Assembly: GCA_022376515.1 (NCBI GenBank) | Contig: WTXI01000026.1 | Coordinates: 124,001 to 188,000 of the forward strand | DNA from: Lactifluus volemus | Lineage: Eukaryota > Basidiomycota > Agaricomycetes > Russulales > Russulaceae | Direction: 5' to 3' | Length of the DNA stretch: 64,000 nt | Part shown: piece after piece, positions 22,401 to 34,094 of the stretch | How the letters are laid out: every line of letters starts with the position of its first letter | Numbering within the stretch: position 1 is the stretch's first letter | Translations under genes and position numbers: made by a program | The notes under the pieces: model-generated | What the model was told of the DNA's origin: nothing | The model's database searches: none | Seen by the model: only the letters and a program-made list of their open reading frames with translations

Positions 22401-25400
22401 CGTCATACATTGGAACGCGATCTTGATAAGCGCAGAATAGCCCTTCTCTTGCAAGTACCCAAGAGATAGCGGGCGCCCGCGTGGCGTGCCAGGCGAGGAC
22501 GGCGCAGACGGTGATACGAGTTCGATAGCTGCGGGCCTGCACACGCTGCCGAGTACTTCAAAAATGGTTTCCCAACCAACAAGGAGGGTGTGGCCCGAGG
22601 CTTGCAGAATCTGGTGCAGCGTATCAAGGCCCATGCGACGCAATTCCATGCTCGTGCTCGAGGTGGACCCAGGGAAGGCACCATCAAGCATCACTTGCTG
22701 AGCGAGGACATCGAGTACGCGGCGTTGTACTGCCGCTTGGAGATCGCTGGGGGCTGCCGCGAGGTGGCGCGGGACGATGGCGAGTATATCGTCTAGGGTG
22801 CGAGCGGCCTGCAAGCGGATAGGTTGCGGTGCCGCTGGGTGGCGGAGAACAAAAAGGAGATGTGAGGTGATGGCATCCCATGCGACGTCAGAGGAGCGGT
22901 ACACAAGACGCTGCATGTTGAGTGCAGAAACGCCACCCAGACGCGCGATCCCAAAGTCGCCAGTACGCTGCTCGTCCAGTTCTTCATTAGGGGAGGGGGA
23001 AAGGAGGGCACAAAAACACGCACCAGCGTCCGCGGAATATGAATCCCGCTTACCCTCCTCCTGCTAAACCGATCCGAGCGAGGAGTCGCGAGGCTCGTCG
23101 CGCTCGTGCTCGCGCTCGGGATATCATCCTCCGCCTCCAAAATGCCCTCCCCACCAATGGCAGTAACATCGGCGCCACTCTGCATCCTTACCATCTCCAA
23201 ACTTAACTTGCATAACGCACCGACAAAATCGTGGAACGCAGAGTCGTCTAGCATGACACTTGCATCGAACAGTCGCTGAATCGCGGCTTGCACACTCTCG
23301 GAATCCACATCGGCGAGAAGCGGGTGCGCGGCCTGTTGTCTCTGTTGCTGGTGCTGTTGTCCCGTCCCCGCTTGTCCTTCAGCTTGCGCCTGCGCCGCCG
23401 CTGCAGCGGCAGACGACAACATACGCTTGGTCGACGTACCAGCAGGAGGGGCCAAGCTCATGTGAGAAGGAGTGGATGGGGCCGTACCGCGAGTGGTAAG
23501 TACGTAATCCGCGTTCTGCAGCGCCTCGAGTAATGCGAACCAGCTGGGGCCCAGAGTACCCGCGAGGAACATGGCAGCCGCCACAAGCGCGCGAAGGCAC
23601 GCCAGATTGCGCGTGCTAAGCCCCGGCGGCTGCGGTGGTCCGCCTGCGCCAGCGAGGCCCAAAGTCAGGCCTTCGAACGAAACCGGCGAACGGGGCGTCG
23701 GCGTTTGTGATGGTTCATCGAGCGCCGCGACGACGCGTGGGGGCAGCGCAGCTTTGGCGAGTGCAGTGAGGAACGCGTCGCGCGGCGTGGGTAGAGCGAG
23801 ACACCCCGCGGCCCTGGCGAGAGCCTGTAGCGCGCCGAGCAGGTCTCCGAACAGTGGGTCGGAGAGGTTCGTGTTGAGAAGAAAAGAGAGTGCGGCGAGC
23901 AGCGCAGGCCATCCTGCATTTAACATTTCGCGCACAGTCAGCAAACCTGTGCGTGCAGTTTCGGTGGAAGGAAGCGTCGAGGGGTCCAGCGGGCCGGGTG
24001 CACGCATGGGCTCAGTCGAGCCGGCTGGGGGCTTCTGGGCCGCGAGGGTGTTGTAGAGCGGTATAGAGTAACCCGCGAGGCCGTCAGAGAGGGAGACGAG
24101 GGATTGCACGCCAAGTAGGTATATATATGCCTCAGGTATGGGTGGCGCATCCGCCTTGTCGAGTTGATCAATGCTAGATAAGCATGAGCCAAATAAGCTG
24201 TTGGCGAAACGTGAGGGAACACACCATTGCACCTTCATTGCAGCAGTCTGTACGCTCAGACCGGCCTCAGCTCCCATCATCCCGACTACATTCGACATTG
24301 TCGCACTGGCTGCAGTTGCCACCATCCCGGCAACGCTGTCCAGGCTGTGATGCGGTAGTGTATCACTCGAGGGTATACCAACCCCTTGCATTTGCGTCGA
24401 GACGCCGAGAAGAGAGGGGCGTGAGGTGACAAGCCGTTGGAGTGCGGAGATGAGGTGAGTGAAGACGCGTGCGCTACCAGCGCTGCCCGTATCGGCATCG
24501 ACATCGAGCGCATCGTAACGTTGCCAGACACTGCGCATGAACTCAGCATCGCCACAGAGCCTGCATGTACGTGTCAGGTCAGATACAAGAGGACTAGAGG
24601 AGAGATTGAGAGTCAAGACGGACCCACGCATGATCTCCATCGCAAGCACCCTCATCCACCCAGGCCGATTCTCTCCGGCTTCAGTCTCGCCGCTGACGAA
24701 CTTGATGAGAAGGATGAGGAAAACCTCGGCCTCCATTGGGAGCTCGGCGGAGAATTGCTTAAGAAGGAGAAAGACAACGCGCGTGCCGCGTAGTGTGAGA
24801 GGAAAGGCTGAGCGCTCAGAGAGTGTTTTGAGGAGCAACGGGCAGAGGTGGTGTTGTAGTAGGAGCAAGAGCTCGGAACGCTACGCATACGTATATATGA
24901 GACTGACATGAATGATCTAAGCTGAAGGCACGCGCCTTGCGGAACAGATCATGATAGTTGGTGAGTACGCTCTCTATGAGCTCGAGTGCGAAGGTCTTGT
25001 GGAGGTGGTCGAGTTGCAAGAACTGCGGCTGCTCGCCATTTCCCAGCAAGCACAAATCCTCGAAGATGGCGAATGCATCACGTGCGGCAGGGCCAAGGGT
25101 TTGAGTGTTTCCGTCTGGAAGAGTAATTGATTCGAGCTCGTTGGCGAGCAATAATCGACGATCTTCCTCAACAACCTTGTCCATTACGAACATGACTAGT
25201 TGACGTAGTGTCGCCGCCGCTGTGGACGACACGACAACCGTCCTAGACTCATGTAACTTGAAGCACAGAAGTAGAGCCTGGGCATAACACATTTCCGTGC
25301 GCTAGCCAAGCACGGAGAATCAGAGAGCACGTACGTCTGCGAGTAACCTTCCGTGTATAGTGGGGAAATTGGTGATAAGCGAGAGAAGCGTCTGAAGAAT

Positions 25401-25967
25401 CTTGAGCTGAATGTCGACGCCCTGCGACATGCAGTCGTTCATAGTCTGGATAATAGGTGGGATAGTGGAGAGGGAAACTGCACGGAGAGTAATAAGGCGC
25501 TGGAGGGAGCCGAGGGCTATCGTGATCACTTTGGCGTTTTTCGTAGCGCAACCCATGAAGACAGGGCGAAGGAGGTCGTCTGTGTGCCAGCCATCTGTTG
25601 TAATGAAAGGGAAGAAGGAAATTGTTAGTCTCGAATACGCTCGTTGAGAGGGGGTTATGCGAAGACGCAACGCGCAGACCGTCCCATATGACAGGCGAAT
25701 CAAACGCACCAGAAGCTAAATTGGAAGTTAATTGCTCTGGAGAGGATCTCAAAAGAGCTAGGGACTTTTCTGCGGCCTCGAGGAGACAGGGACTATCGGT
25801 GACAGATAAAAAGGAGAGATCTTGAAAAGCTCACCTCGCGGACCTCTGGGTGCTTCCTCCTTGTCTCGCTAGCGAGAGACTTGAAATTTTCAGGTAGGAG
25901 TATGTCAAAGGACAGAAAAAGAACGACTTACCTGAAGCTCAGTAACCAGGAAAGCGAGGGAAGTCAT
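19499..25967 (-). CDS. MON2: MON2-family Golgi/endosome trafficking scaffold
   Basis: Large multi-exon minus-strand gene. Exon 1 is 25967-25932 (MTSLAFLVTELQ, donor GTAAGT). The next exon reads SLASETRRKHPEVRE, then AAEKSLALLRSSPEQL. The DCB domain follows (FMGCATKNAKVITIALGSLQRL, MNDCMSQGVDIQLKILQTLLSLITN), then an intron at about 25330-25277 and ALLLCFKLHESRTVVVSSTAAATLRQLV. A HUS-like region (QHHLCPLLLKTLSERSAFPL) lies in the exon ending about 23050. C-terminal HEAT-like segments continue through 22916-21342, 21245-20840, 20700-20060 and 20010-19686, ending LDARVLAQECLKEIGRELG at 19499. MON2 is a large Arf-GEF-like protein without a Sec7 domain that works with Dop1 in trans-Golgi/endosome traffic. 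No disabling change was found, but not every splice site was resolved. Copies of its 5' end and an internal scrap occur elsewhere in the window. Confidence 0.85.
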
Positions 25968-26018
25968 TGTTAGTTTGCAATTTGAAGCGCCCAGCTACGT
26001 CGCGGTCACGGTGACACG

Positions 26019-26600
26019 CGACTTATGTCACCAGACGCACGATTCGGAAGGTCGAGTCGGCACCTTGACCGCGATATGCGGCCTCGAATAGATCTGTAAG
26101 CATGCACAAATCTCGTCCAGCTCGAAAACGATCCGACTCGATGTGGTCTGTTGCAGAGCAGAAAGTTGTCTATAATGCATGCTCTTGGTCTTTAGGAACG
26201 GCGCTGACTCATTTTCCATAAGTACATGCCCGGTCCTTCTTGCGCGAGCTCACCGACGTTTCATCGTGAATGCAGACGAAGGGTCTTTACTGCGCGAGCT
26301 CTTATCCTATCCTCATGGGCAGAAGCCTTGCGTGGTCCCATTTTTACCAGACGACCTCAAAATCGTCGCCCAAGATGGTAAACTCGTCCTTCGCCATTTT
26401 TCTGAGCGCCATGTCTCAATGAATGACAGAGGTGGAACGACACCATATCATTCATGGATAGTACGGCTATTGAACACCTCACAAGCGATGCTGCCAGGAT
26501 GCGCACACGCTGCACAACTTCGAAACATTCGCGCGATTCCTGGCTATCTGTTGCTATTATCACGTGGATCTGACGAGATCATTTCTAAACCCTGTGATCA
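26019..26600. repeat. Unknown block present three times in the duplications
   Basis: The block beginning ACACGCGACTTATGTCACCAG (26012) and containing CAAGCCTTGCGTGGTCCC recurs near 32000-32580 and 36676-37320. It covers the MON2 upstream flank and a segment with short frames in both directions (for example 26179-26610 plus, 36747-37253 plus) that do not stay open between copies. I see no domain. It is either promoter and intergenic DNA or a dead gene. Confidence 0.6.
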
Positions 26601-26635
26601 CACTGTATAGAGCTACCTCTGCCTATTGAAATAAA

Positions 26636-26750
26636 AATAAATGGGGATCATGTACTGTAGCCCAATTTGATCCATGCACAAACTTTGAAAGGTCAAGCCT
26701 GGTCTCATGTAGGCCTCCAACCGGACCAACCCAGACAGTGCTAGGTCTAG
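26636..26750 (-). pseudogene. NLR C-terminal remnant, unit 1
   Basis: Minus strand reads LHETRLDLSKFVHGSNWATV and related residues, matching the last coding segment of NLR-B (37322-37440) and NLR-A (10500-10600). Nothing of the WD40 array is left. Beyond 26750 the sequence switches to an unrelated gene remnant. Confidence 0.65.
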
Positions 26751-26754
26751 TCAC

Positions 26755-27740
26755 GTGGAAGATCTTCGGAAGTCGCCATCGTCCTCGACCGACCCGATGA
26801 CCATCTCCCTCGGGTTGGCTATGACGAGGTCAGAGCATCTGCCCGTGCCGACTACGTCGGTTTTTTCAGGCGAGCCGTGGGTTGCACATAGCTACGTTGA
26901 CGCTGTGGTGGAACGCATGTACTTCCAAAACGGTGCGCTAGAGGCTCTCCTAGCATTGCTAGAGATGACGCACCGGCCGCGCGGAGAGGCGGTGCAACTC
27001 AAGGTATCGTTCAAGTGCAGGCAGTTCAAGTGCATCGTTGAGGAAGGCACGTTCTATCTTCAAGACTGGTAGCCATAAGTTCACTTACCTGTTTTTTTTT
27101 TTTCAAATTAGTTGATTCAAAGCCTGGCACTCGGTGTCGACGTCTTGAAAGAATATGAATATCGATCTTTCACTGAAAGATATTCAGGCTGCATATCAGA
27201 TGCTAGATGACTTCTGGGTCACGGAGTTGGAGAATTTGAACAAGGCAATAGACATAACGCACATTGACCATACCCGCGTCGAGAGGTGGTCAGGCTATAA
27301 AAGTGCCCTCGAAGAGAGCATATCACATTTGAAGGTGGGCGTCCTTCGTTCTTTCTCTCTCCGTTCTCCGGACTGATTGCCGGCCCCAAGAGTATTAGGC
27401 TATCTGTAGACGACGGAATAAAAGATGCAGAGATGGATGTCAATACTCAGACACCCGCTGTGGGTGTATCTCCGGGCCCTACTCTTCGCCCAGAATACTG
27501 ATATCCGGTTGTTTCAGGCTTCCGATCTTGCTGCGATCGCAAAGCAACTCCATCCACATATGACCATCGTGGGTTCCTTGCTCTACACATGCGAGATGAG
27601 TTTTTCAGCGATTGCTTCAAGTATTGGGAGAAAGCCAACATGTGTTGAGAAATATCGGCCGTACGCCCAATACTAGAGAAACTGGTTACTTCCCAGACTG
27701 CTAGTAGAGAACTTGAGCCATGTGCCAGAAAAGGCACACC
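26755..27740 (+). pseudogene. Decayed gene of unknown function, unit 1
   Basis: Pieces that look coding and spliced: ALEALLALLEMTHRPRGEAVQLK (about 26935-27003), after a poly-T/CAAATTAG acceptor at about 27110 the segment LIQSLALGVDVLKEYE, then LKDIQAAYQMLDDFWVTELENLN (27180-27240) and YKSALEESISHLK before a donor at 27333. Later frames are broken by stops (for example after LRPEY near 27499). I cannot name the family. Unit 2 has the same gene in worse condition. Confidence 0.45.
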
Positions 27741-28522
27741 TTGCAGTTTGCTCCCTTCGGAATGCCATCGGTATGTGTCAGGGCGACTTTACCCTATCCG
27801 GAACTTGATGGTCTCGTCGCACCTCGTGATTAGAACAACCCACGCAAGAGGGGTGGGTTGAACCGGGATTTCCACAGTAAAACCCGCTTTGTATTTCGGG
27901 CCTGAGGGCACCGACGACTTTTGTTTTCTTGAATCCAAATTTATAAAGCGCAGCATGATTACAAAAAACAAAGACGCGCCCGGCTACGTAGACTACGTGG
28001 GTCTGTGGTCGTGGGTCTGTGGTGGTAGAGTGTGGGCAGAGGGTGAGGTCACGTAACAGGTGAGTGTGGAGTGGGAGAGGTGTAGTGGAGGGGTGTGGGG
28101 CCTAGCCATGATCTTCCGGGGGGTGGGAAGCATCTTGCGCCACATACAGTTTTTGGAAGTCGCCGGCTATGGCTCGGACCCGTTTGAAGGGATGTCGGTG
28201 GAAGAGCTGGAAAAGGAACGTCAAAAATGGAAGAGATGCGACAAATTCTTTGAAAGCGAACTACGGTTGTGCCATGTGCCTCTCTAGTTGTCCCGCCGAG
28301 AAACTCTTCTTTTTAAGGGCGATCGCTGTGACCCATTTAACCTCTCCGGGTGTCACTTTGGGCTGATTGTCCTGACCCCTGTGCTTTGGAAACTACGGAA
28401 ATCAAGTGGAACGTAATTCACCAATAGCAGATGCCCTGACTAGCCTTCCGAAGTCCGGAATACCGATAAATAGCATCTCAACCTCATCCACACACTTCCC
28501 TTCCTCCTCTCTTCATTTCCTT
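27741..28522 (+). other. Upstream flank of DUF6535 gene 1
   Basis: No convincing gene. A short frame, 28060-28287, is shared in part with unit 2 (33647-33856) and contains EELEKERQKWKRCDKFFESELRLC. It could be a fragment of a coding exon. The rest, GC-mixed up to the ATG at 28523, is probably promoter and 5' UTR. Confidence 0.35.
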
Positions 28523-30334
28523 ATGGATTCTACCAATAAGACCGACCAAGACGCGGAGAAAGGAATCGTACCTGGAGCTGATGGTGAGTTGGTTTGGGTT
28601 ATTGATTGCTCATTCCCGCACTAACGCACTTGCGGCAAATCACTTAGACAGCCCTGATCCTTCTTCGAAGATGTGGGCTCTTTGTATCTTGCAAGCCAAT
28701 GAGCATGACCCTGCCATGGTTAAGGGCTGGAAGGCTGATATGGACGGATTCTTCATATATGTGAGTATGCTACGATCGCTTTCAATGGCCCTCAGTTACC
28801 TGAACAAAACGGTGCTTAGACCAGTGTTTTCTCTGTGACAGTTGCCGCATTCGTCATCGAAAGCGTCAAGCTACTCCAACCTGATTCCAGCGCGGTTACC
28901 GCACAACTTCTTCGGCAAGCTACACAGCAACTTGCTGCAATCTCCAATGGCGTACACCTTGTCACCCCTCCGACGACAGATGACGCGTTTCGGCCCCCAC
29001 GTTATGCCGTCCGTGTGAACATCCTGTGGTTCCTCAGCCTCTGTCTCGGTCTCTCTTGTGCCCTCCTCGCCACACTTGTGCAACAGTGGGCTCGCAGATA
29101 CCTCAGACTCACCCACACCGATACAAGGCCAATGTTTTGCGTCCGGACTCGCACTTACCTCTTCCATGGCGTGGAGAGCTTTCATATCCGCTGGGTGATT
29201 GAGAACATCTCGCTCCTGATGCAGGCAGCAATCTTCCTTTTCTTTGCAGGCCTCGTCGAGTTCCTTTTCGCCATCAATCACGAAGTCGCAACTGTCATCC
29301 TTGTGACTGTCTGCATCTTCGGCGCTGTATACATTTCCCTCACCGCATTCCCCGTGCTTTACTATTACTGTCCTTACCAGACACCACTAACCTCGTTGAT
29401 TTGGTACACGGGACACTACCTCAGTATCGGTGCCCTGTGGTTATTTTCGTATTCCAAGAGGATTCAGGACACGATTCAGCGGCTCCGGGACAATATACAC
29501 AAGGGTTATTACAACCATCTGGCGGACATAGCGAAGTACGATGAGGAACTGCAAATCGATGAAAAGGCTCTCAAGTGGGCGCTCACCTCGTGTAGCGACG
29601 ATAGTCAATTAGAAACCTTTGTGGATGCAATCCCTGGTTATTTGCGAGGTGGCAAGAAATCTTACCGTATTAAAAATATCAAATCTCTACTCAACAAGCC
29701 AATGAACGATCCGCACGATCCGCAACTCTCCCCCCATCTTGACCTGCTCTTGACTTCTTGCGTCGACGCCGACATAGGCATGGACAAAGGATTGCGGCGG
29801 CAGCGCGCGATCACCTGCGCGCGTGCGATCGGGGAAATATCAAAGGCATCAGCAGACCTGATGACGTACTTGCCTGTAGCTACCTGCAGGAAGCTGAGGC
29901 ACCTGTCTGGAGATCACGATCCCGTAATTGCGTTGGAAGCGTTGAGCGCCCTCGCGATCGCAGAACACACGCTCCTTGCACGATTTGACGGTAAAAAGGA
30001 CCTCGAGAGGCACACAGATGCTTCTCAAGTACTGAATGCCATAGTTGGCGAGCGGCAGCATCATCACGATCATGGACCTAGCGACAGGCGGCTCCTCATC
30101 GTGACAGATTTCATATCGCGCGTCTTCTCCCTCATTCCGCTTATGGAGAAGCTGTCTTATGAGGATCTTGAGGCTATCCGGAAGACCCTTGAAAGACTTT
30201 GCGATGCGTTGGACCGGGAAGAGTTCTCACTTGAAGCGCGACGTAAGTTCGCCGAAAAACTGGCTGAAATGATGAGAGGTGAAGCTGAGGTGAAGCCAGA
30301 AGGTACGCTTTGGATTGAATCTGATTCGGTTTGA
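28523..30334 (+). CDS. DUF6535 membrane protein, copy 1
   Basis: Three exons, 28523-28583, 28648-28760 and 28820-30334, with introns of 64 and 59 nt. The product is 562 residues. The N-terminus MDSTNKTDQDAEKG is followed by the DUF6535 region: KMWALCILQANEHDPAMVKGWKADMD, the helix VFSVTVAAFVIES, then VRVNILWFLSLCLGLSCALLATLVQQW and RRYLR. Further helices are ISLLMQAAIFLFFAGLVEFLFA and VILVTVCIFGAVYISLTAFPVL. The C-terminal half is soluble and helical. DUF6535 is a basidiomycete-rich family of multi-pass membrane proteins without known function. A nearly identical gene lies at 34095-35894. Confidence 0.9.
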
Positions 30335-30660
30335 GTCTAAACTTAGGTCGCCCCCCCCAGGTCAACAATTTTCTAGATCGCCGATATCCGCATTTCAGAA
30401 GATTGTCGAAAATGCCACATCAGAGGTGGTCAACGCTTTGGAGGTTGAGTTCAACGATCTGCTATCCAAGAGTTGATTTTCTTTCAAATGATTCTTCTAT
30501 ACTCAGGCCGTAGTACAGAAGAGACTGAATTTATGTTTTATGTAAAGATTCCTTGTTGTCGTTATGAAGTACGGTTCTATTGATCAATTAACGTGTCTCC
30601 AATAAACTGCCGTGGCAGCGATAACGTAATCTAAATTCGCCTTAAGCTCGTCCACTTTTC
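30335..30660. other. DUF6535 copy 1 downstream flank
   Basis: 3' flank of the intact gene and short promoter region of the following truncated copy. No coding signal. Confidence 0.4.
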
Positions 30661-31187
30661 ATGGATTCGAGCGTCGCTCGTGAGCCCGTCAATCAAGATG
30701 AGGAAAAGGGGACCGTAGTTAAGGGTGTGGATGTCCAAACCACATATCATTGCATTCCCTCTCCAACCTATTCATCCTCTAGATCATCGAGATGACGATG
30801 ACCCTTCTTTGAAGATGTGGATGTGGACTCTTTGTATCTCACAAACGGGCAAGATTGACGGCCGAGCGGTGGAAGGCCGATATGGATGGAATCCTCTTAT
30901 ATGTGTGTATGGAAATTGTTAGCTGCGTTGGCACCACTCACCTTAGCAACACACTGTTTTTAGACGGGTATCTTCTCCGCTACCGTTGCCGCATTCCTTG
31001 TCGAAAGTTACAAGTTACTCAAGCCTGATCCTGGTGAGATATCCGCAAGAATCCTTCTGCAGGCTACAAAGCAACTCGCTGCAGTCTCCAACGGAATTCA
31101 CCTGCCCGCGTCAGCGGCCGAGGAAACATTTCGACCGAAACGTTATGCTGTCCATGTGAACATACGGCATCCGCCTCAGAGTCGCAT
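30661..31187 (+). pseudogene. Truncated DUF6535 gene, unit 1
   Basis: A distinct DUF6535 paralogue starts at ATG 30661 (MDSSVAREPVNQDEEKG). A spliced second exon reads DDDDPSLKMWMWTLCISQT but shifts frame at about 30870 (EGRYGWN instead of the EGWKADMDG seen in unit 2). Third-exon sequence TGIFSATVAAFLVESYKLLKP continues to AVHVNI near 31170 and stops where unit 2 starts. It lacks most of the domain and all later helices. Confidence 0.8.
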
Positions 31188-31990
31188 GACTAGTTAACGT
31201 AGTGTCGCCGCCGCTGTGGACGACACGACAACCGTCCTAGACTCATGCAACTTGAAGCACAGAAGTAGGGCCTGGGCATAACACATTTCCGTGCGCTAGA
31301 GGAGAATCAGAGAGCACGTACGTCTGCGAGTAATCTTCCGTGTATAGTGGGGAAATTGGTGATAAGCGAGAGAAGCGTCTGAAGAATCTTCAGCTGAATG
31401 TCGACGCCCTGCGACATGCAGTCGTTCATAGTCTGGATAATAGGTGGGATAGTGGAGAGGGAAACTGCACGGAGAGTGATAAGGCGCTGGAGGGAGCCGA
31501 GGGCTATCGTGATCACTTTGGCGTTTTTCGTAGCGCAACCCATGAAGACAGGGCGAAGGAGGTCGTCTGTGTGCCAGCCATCTGTTGTAATGAAAGGGAA
31601 GAAGGAAAATGTCAGTCTCGAATACGCTCGTTGAGAGGGGGTGATGCGAAGACGCAACGCGCAGACCGTCCCATATGACAGGCGAATCAAACGCACCAGA
31701 AGCTAAATTGGAAGTTAATTGCTCTGGAGAGGATCTCAAAAGAGCTAGGGACTTTTCTGCGGCCTCGAGGAGACAGGGACTATCGGTGACAGATAAAAAG
31801 GAGAGATCTTGAAAAGCTCACCTCGCGGACCTCTGGGTGCTTCCTCCTCGTCTCGCTAGCGAGAGACTTGAAATTTTCAGGTAGGAGTATGTCAAAGGGC
31901 AGATAAAGAACGACTTACCTGAAGCTCAGTAACCAGGAAAGCGAGGGAAGTCATTGTTAGTTTGCAATTTGAAGCGCCCAGGCAACGTCG
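31188..31990 (-). pseudogene. Duplicated 5' fragment of MON2
   Basis: Nearly identical to 25194-25986. It retains the ATG exon (about 31954-31919), the second exon and the DCB exons through STAAATLR, then breaks off at 31188 inside the next exon. It could make only a short N-terminal (DCB-region) peptide. It still carries the MON2 upstream flank, so transcription is conceivable. Confidence 0.85.
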
Positions 31991-32599
31991 CGGTCACGGT
32001 GACACGCGACTTATGTCACCAGACGCACCGATGACACGATTCGGAAGGTCGAGTCGGCACCTTGACCGCGATATGCGGCCTCGAATAGATCTGTAAGCGT
32101 GCACAAATCTCCTCCAGCTCGAAAACGATCCGACGCGATGTGGTCTGTTGCAGAGCAGTTCTCAAGCACGAGTTGTCCATAAATGCAGGCTCTTGGTCTT
32201 TAGGAACGGCACTGACTCATTTCCCATAAGTACATGCCCAGTCCTTCTTGCGCGAGCTCTTATCCTATCCTCATAGGCACAAGCCTTGCGTGGTCCCATT
32301 TTTACCAGACGACCTCAAAATCGTCGCCCAAGATAGTAAGCTCGTCCTTCGCCATTTTTCTGAGCACCATGTCCCAATGAGTGGCAGAGGTGGAACGACA
32401 CCATATCATTCACGGATAGTACGGCTATTGAACACTTCACAGGCGATACTGCCAGTGGATGCGCACACGGCACACGCTGCACGATTTCGAAACATTCGCG
32501 CCCGTCCCTGGCTATCTGTTTGCAATTGTCACGTGCTCAATATGTGAGATCATCACGTCGTTGTACGAAGAACACGCTGTATAGAGCTACCTCTGCCTA

Positions 32600-32705
32600 T
32601 TCAAATAAAAATAAATGGGGATCACGTACTGTAGCCCAGTTTGATCCATGTCAAGCCTGGTCTCATGTAGGCCTCCAACCCAGACAACGCTAGGTCTAGT
32701 CACGT
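32600..32705 (-). pseudogene. NLR C-terminal remnant, unit 2
   Basis: Minus-strand reading WVGGLHETRLD followed by a frame break, equivalent to 26636-26750 in unit 1 and to the live C-terminus of NLR-B at 37340-37440. A deletion of about 20 bp distinguishes it from unit 1. Confidence 0.6.
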
Positions 32706-33700
32706 GGAAGATCTTCGGAAGTCGCCATCGTCGACCGACCCGATAACCATCTCCCTCGGGTACGAGGTCGGCGCATCGGCCCGCGCCGACTACGTCAGTT
32801 TTTTTTTCAGGCGAGCCGTGGGTCGCACATTGCTTGAGATGACGCACCGGCTGCGCGGAGAGGCGGTGCAGCTCAAGGTACGTTCAAGACGGGTCCGTGC
32901 AGGCAGTTCAAGTGCATCGTTAAGGAAGGCACGTTCTATCTTTAACACTGGTAGTCATAAGTTCACTTATCTGTTTTTTTTTTTTTTTCAAATTAGTTGA
33001 TTCAAAGCCTGGCACTCGGTGTCGACGTCTTGAAGAATATTGATCTTTAAAGTTCACTGAAAGAAATTCAGCATATCAGTTGCTAGATGACGTCTGGGTC
33101 AAGGAGTTGGAGAATTCGAACAAGGCAATAGACAACGCACCTTGACCGTACCCGCGTCGAGAGGTGGTCAGGCCATAAAAGTGCCCTCGAAGAGAGCATA
33201 TCACATTGGAAGGTGGGCGTCCTTCGTTCTTTCTCTCTCCCTTCTCCGGACTGATTGCCGGTCCCGTTACTTCCCAGAGACTGCTAGTGGAGAACTTGAG
33301 CCATGTGCCAGAAAAGGCACACCTTGCAGTTTGCTCCCTTCGGAATGGTATCGGCATCATGTGTCAGGGCGACTTTACCTTTGATGGTCTCGTCGCAGAT
33401 CATGATTGGTCGAACAACCCACGCAAGAGTGGCGCGTTGAACCGGGATTTCCACAGTAATACCCGCTTTGCATTTCGGGCCTGAGGGCACCGACGACTTT
33501 TTTTTTTTGAATCCAAATTTATAAAGTGCAGCATAATTACAAAAACCAAAGACACGCTCGGCTACATAGACTACGTGGGCCTGTGGTGGTAGAGTGTGGG
33601 CAGAGGGTGAGGTCACGATAACAGGTGACTGTGGAGTGGGAGCAGTGTGGTGACGAGGGCTGTGGGGCCTAGCCATGATCTTCCGGGAGGGGAGGCACCG
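32706..33700 (+). pseudogene. Decayed gene of unknown function, unit 2
   Basis: Shorter copy of the remnant at 26755-27740. The EMTHRLRGEAVQLK segment is present near 32837-32876, but the later exon coding for LRPEY and the following part is deleted (33260 joins directly to sequence equivalent to 27690). Confidence 0.5.
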
Positions 33701-34094
33701 ACGACATCTTGCGCCCACATACGGCTTTTGGAAGTCGCCGGCTATGACCCGTTTGAAGGGATGTCGGTGGAAGTGCTGGAAAAGGAACGTCAAAAATGGA
33801 AGAGATGCGACAAATTCTTTGAAAGCGAACTACGGTTGTGCCAAGTGCCTCTCTAGATGTCCCGGCCGAGAAACTCTTTTCTTTTTAAGGGCGATCGCTG
33901 TGACCCATTTAACCTCTCCGGGTGTCACTTTGGGCTGATTGTCCTGACCCCTGCGCTTTGGAAACTACGGAAATCAAGTGGAACGTAATTCACCAATAGC
34001 AGATACCCTGACTAGCCTTCCGAAGTCCGGAATACGGATAAATAGCATCTCAACCTCATCCACACACTTCCCTTCCTCCTCTCTTCATTTCCTT

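Larger units (their letters stand above)
25194..31187. repeat. Segmental duplication, unit 1
   Basis: From within MON2 exon sequence (ATGACTAGTTGACGTAGTGTCGCC at 25190) to about 31187 the sequence is repeated in the same order and orientation as unit 2 (31188-36675). Contents: MON2 5' exons and promoter, an unknown block, an NLR C-terminal scrap, a decayed gene, DUF6535 gene 1 and a truncated DUF6535. Identity is high, visible over hundreds of bases, with scattered indels. Confidence 0.85.

Noticed and set aside
28871..29281. Minus-strand 136-codon frame inside DUF6535 gene 1 (and its copy at 34443-34940)
   Set aside because: Shadow of the plus-strand coding exon; the plus strand has the helices, splice sites and family match.
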